A stretch of 13,485 nucleotides of DNA. Origin: DATHSY01 sp046729855. GTDB lineage: Bacteria > Actinomycetota > UBA4738 > HRBIN12. Location: the NCBI GenBank assembly GCA_046729855.1, contig JBKPHM010000023.1:1-13485 (forward strand), in the 5' to 3' direction. Of this stretch, positions 13,084 through 13,485 are shown in pieces. How positions within the stretch are numbered: the stretch's first letter is position 1; each line of letters begins with the position of its first letter. Position numbers and translations under genes: made by a program. The notes under the pieces are model-generated. The model was given only the letters and a program-made list of their open reading frames with translations, was not told the DNA's origin and did no database searches.

Positions 13084-13123
13084 ACCCTCTCGATCCGCAG
13101 ATAAAGCGCCTTAGCCGTACACC
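13084..13123 (+). repeat. Intergenic ~40-bp direct repeat, copy D
   Basis: It begins ACCCTCTCGATCCGC and continues with AAAGCGCCTTAGCCGTA. It resembles copy A in the centre (AAGCGCC) and copy B towards the end (CCTTAGCCGTA). It lies between the small acidic gene and the membrane-protein gene, in the same orientation as the other three copies. Confidence 0.75.
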
Positions 13124-13174
13124 TTGGGACCGCATTACTCTGGCTGCCGTTCGGCCTGTCCAGAGGTGTTCGGC

Positions 13175-13485
13175 ATGACGCAGGAAGCACCCAGGCCACG
13201 GACGGTCGCCGCCGCCATCGCGCTCACGTCGCTCGGCCTCGTGGTGGCGCTCAGCCCGCTGGCGACATGGGCGGTCCGGACCTACGACTTCGGATTGGAA
13301 CAGCGAGTCGCGGGCACACGTCTCGGCGGTTGGGTCTTGGTCGCGTTGGGCGTCCTCGTCGTTGCGGCTGGCGTTCTCGCGATGGTTGGGAGTCGGCGAA
13401 GTGGCACGATGGCGCTACTCGCGGGTTCAGCGGCCTTCATCTTCGCGATCGTTCGGGCCGTGCAGCTGGATGGGCAGGACTTCGC
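13175..13485 (+). CDS. Small multi-pass membrane protein, N-terminal part
   Basis: The frame runs off the window after 103 codons. It starts at ATG 13175 with a good ribosome site, AGAGGTG (13162-13168), 6 nt upstream. The sequence has a short charged start (MTQEAPRPRT), then three hydrophobic segments at about residues 11-33, 51-70 and 78-94, separated by short loops (TYDFGLEQRVAG and VGSRRSGT). It is a cytoplasmic-membrane protein; the family is not recognised and the role is unknown. It is the gene of the module to the right of repeat D, and the distance from that repeat to the start (51 bp) is similar to the other modules. Confidence 0.7.
   Translation, partial: MTQEAPRPRTVAAAIALTSLGLVVALSPLATWAVRTYDFGLEQRVAGTRLGGWVLVALGVLVVAAGVLAMVGSRRSGTMALLAGSAAFIFAIVRAVQLDGQDF

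Noticed and set aside
10825..13123. Canonical integron attC sites
   Set aside because: RYYYAAC-like words occur near copies A (GCCTAAC, just after) and B (ACCTAAC, just before), but on different sides of the repeat and without a paired GTTRRRY downstream; copies C and D have neither. No integrase gene is in the window.
10825..13123. CRISPR array
   Set aside because: The repeats are 650-900 bp apart, imperfect, and separated by protein genes.

Overview
The window looks like a piece of a high-G+C bacterial chromosome, most likely an actinomycete-type (Actinomycetota) soil lineage. The reasons are the GC-rich codon use, frequent GTG starts, several leaderless-type promoters (a TANNNT box 6-7 nt before the start codon), and a gene set of winged-helix HTH_42, DUF2255, LtrA, tandem GNAT and DUF2750 proteins. 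No rRNA, tRNA, CRISPR array, transposase or integrase is visible. The lineage is inferred from gene style only.

Bases 1-3225 read rightward: the C-terminal end of a glyoxalase/VOC protein, a fluoroacetate-dehalogenase-like alpha/beta hydrolase, and a large membrane-anchored kelch-type propeller protein. Its 3' end overlaps, convergently, a leftward block at 3165-6435: NUDIX hydrolase, an HTH_42 winged-helix protein split by a frameshift, a tandem-GNAT acetyltransferase, and a RimJ/RimL-type GNAT carrying a one-base insertion. A divergent region (6436-6599) separates this from a rightward pair, DUF2255 plus the membrane protein LtrA (6600-8167). Next comes a second leftward block: nucleotidyltransferase, small GNAT, DUF2750 (8297-10131).

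From about 10.27 kb the character changes. A zinc alcohol dehydrogenase gene (10267-10856) has three indels and stops in the middle of its nucleotide-binding domain, about 12 bp before the first of four copies of a ~40-bp intergenic direct repeat (10825, 11527, 12180, 13084). The repeats divide the rest of the window into short modules, each with its own gene(s): a lipoprotein; a GNAT in the opposite orientation, which is a paralogue of the frameshifted one at 5877-6435; a P-loop kinase plus a small acidic protein; and a membrane protein that runs off the end. Several modules carry their own leaderless-type promoter. This resembles a gene-cassette array, but I could not find canonical integron attC core sites, so the nature of the repeat is the main open question.

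The genes do not form one pathway. Most are single-purpose accessory functions (acetyl transfer, nucleotidyl transfer, hydrolysis, dehalogenation). Five single-base-type disruptions in three genes mean that either gene decay or residual sequencing error must be considered when reading this window.
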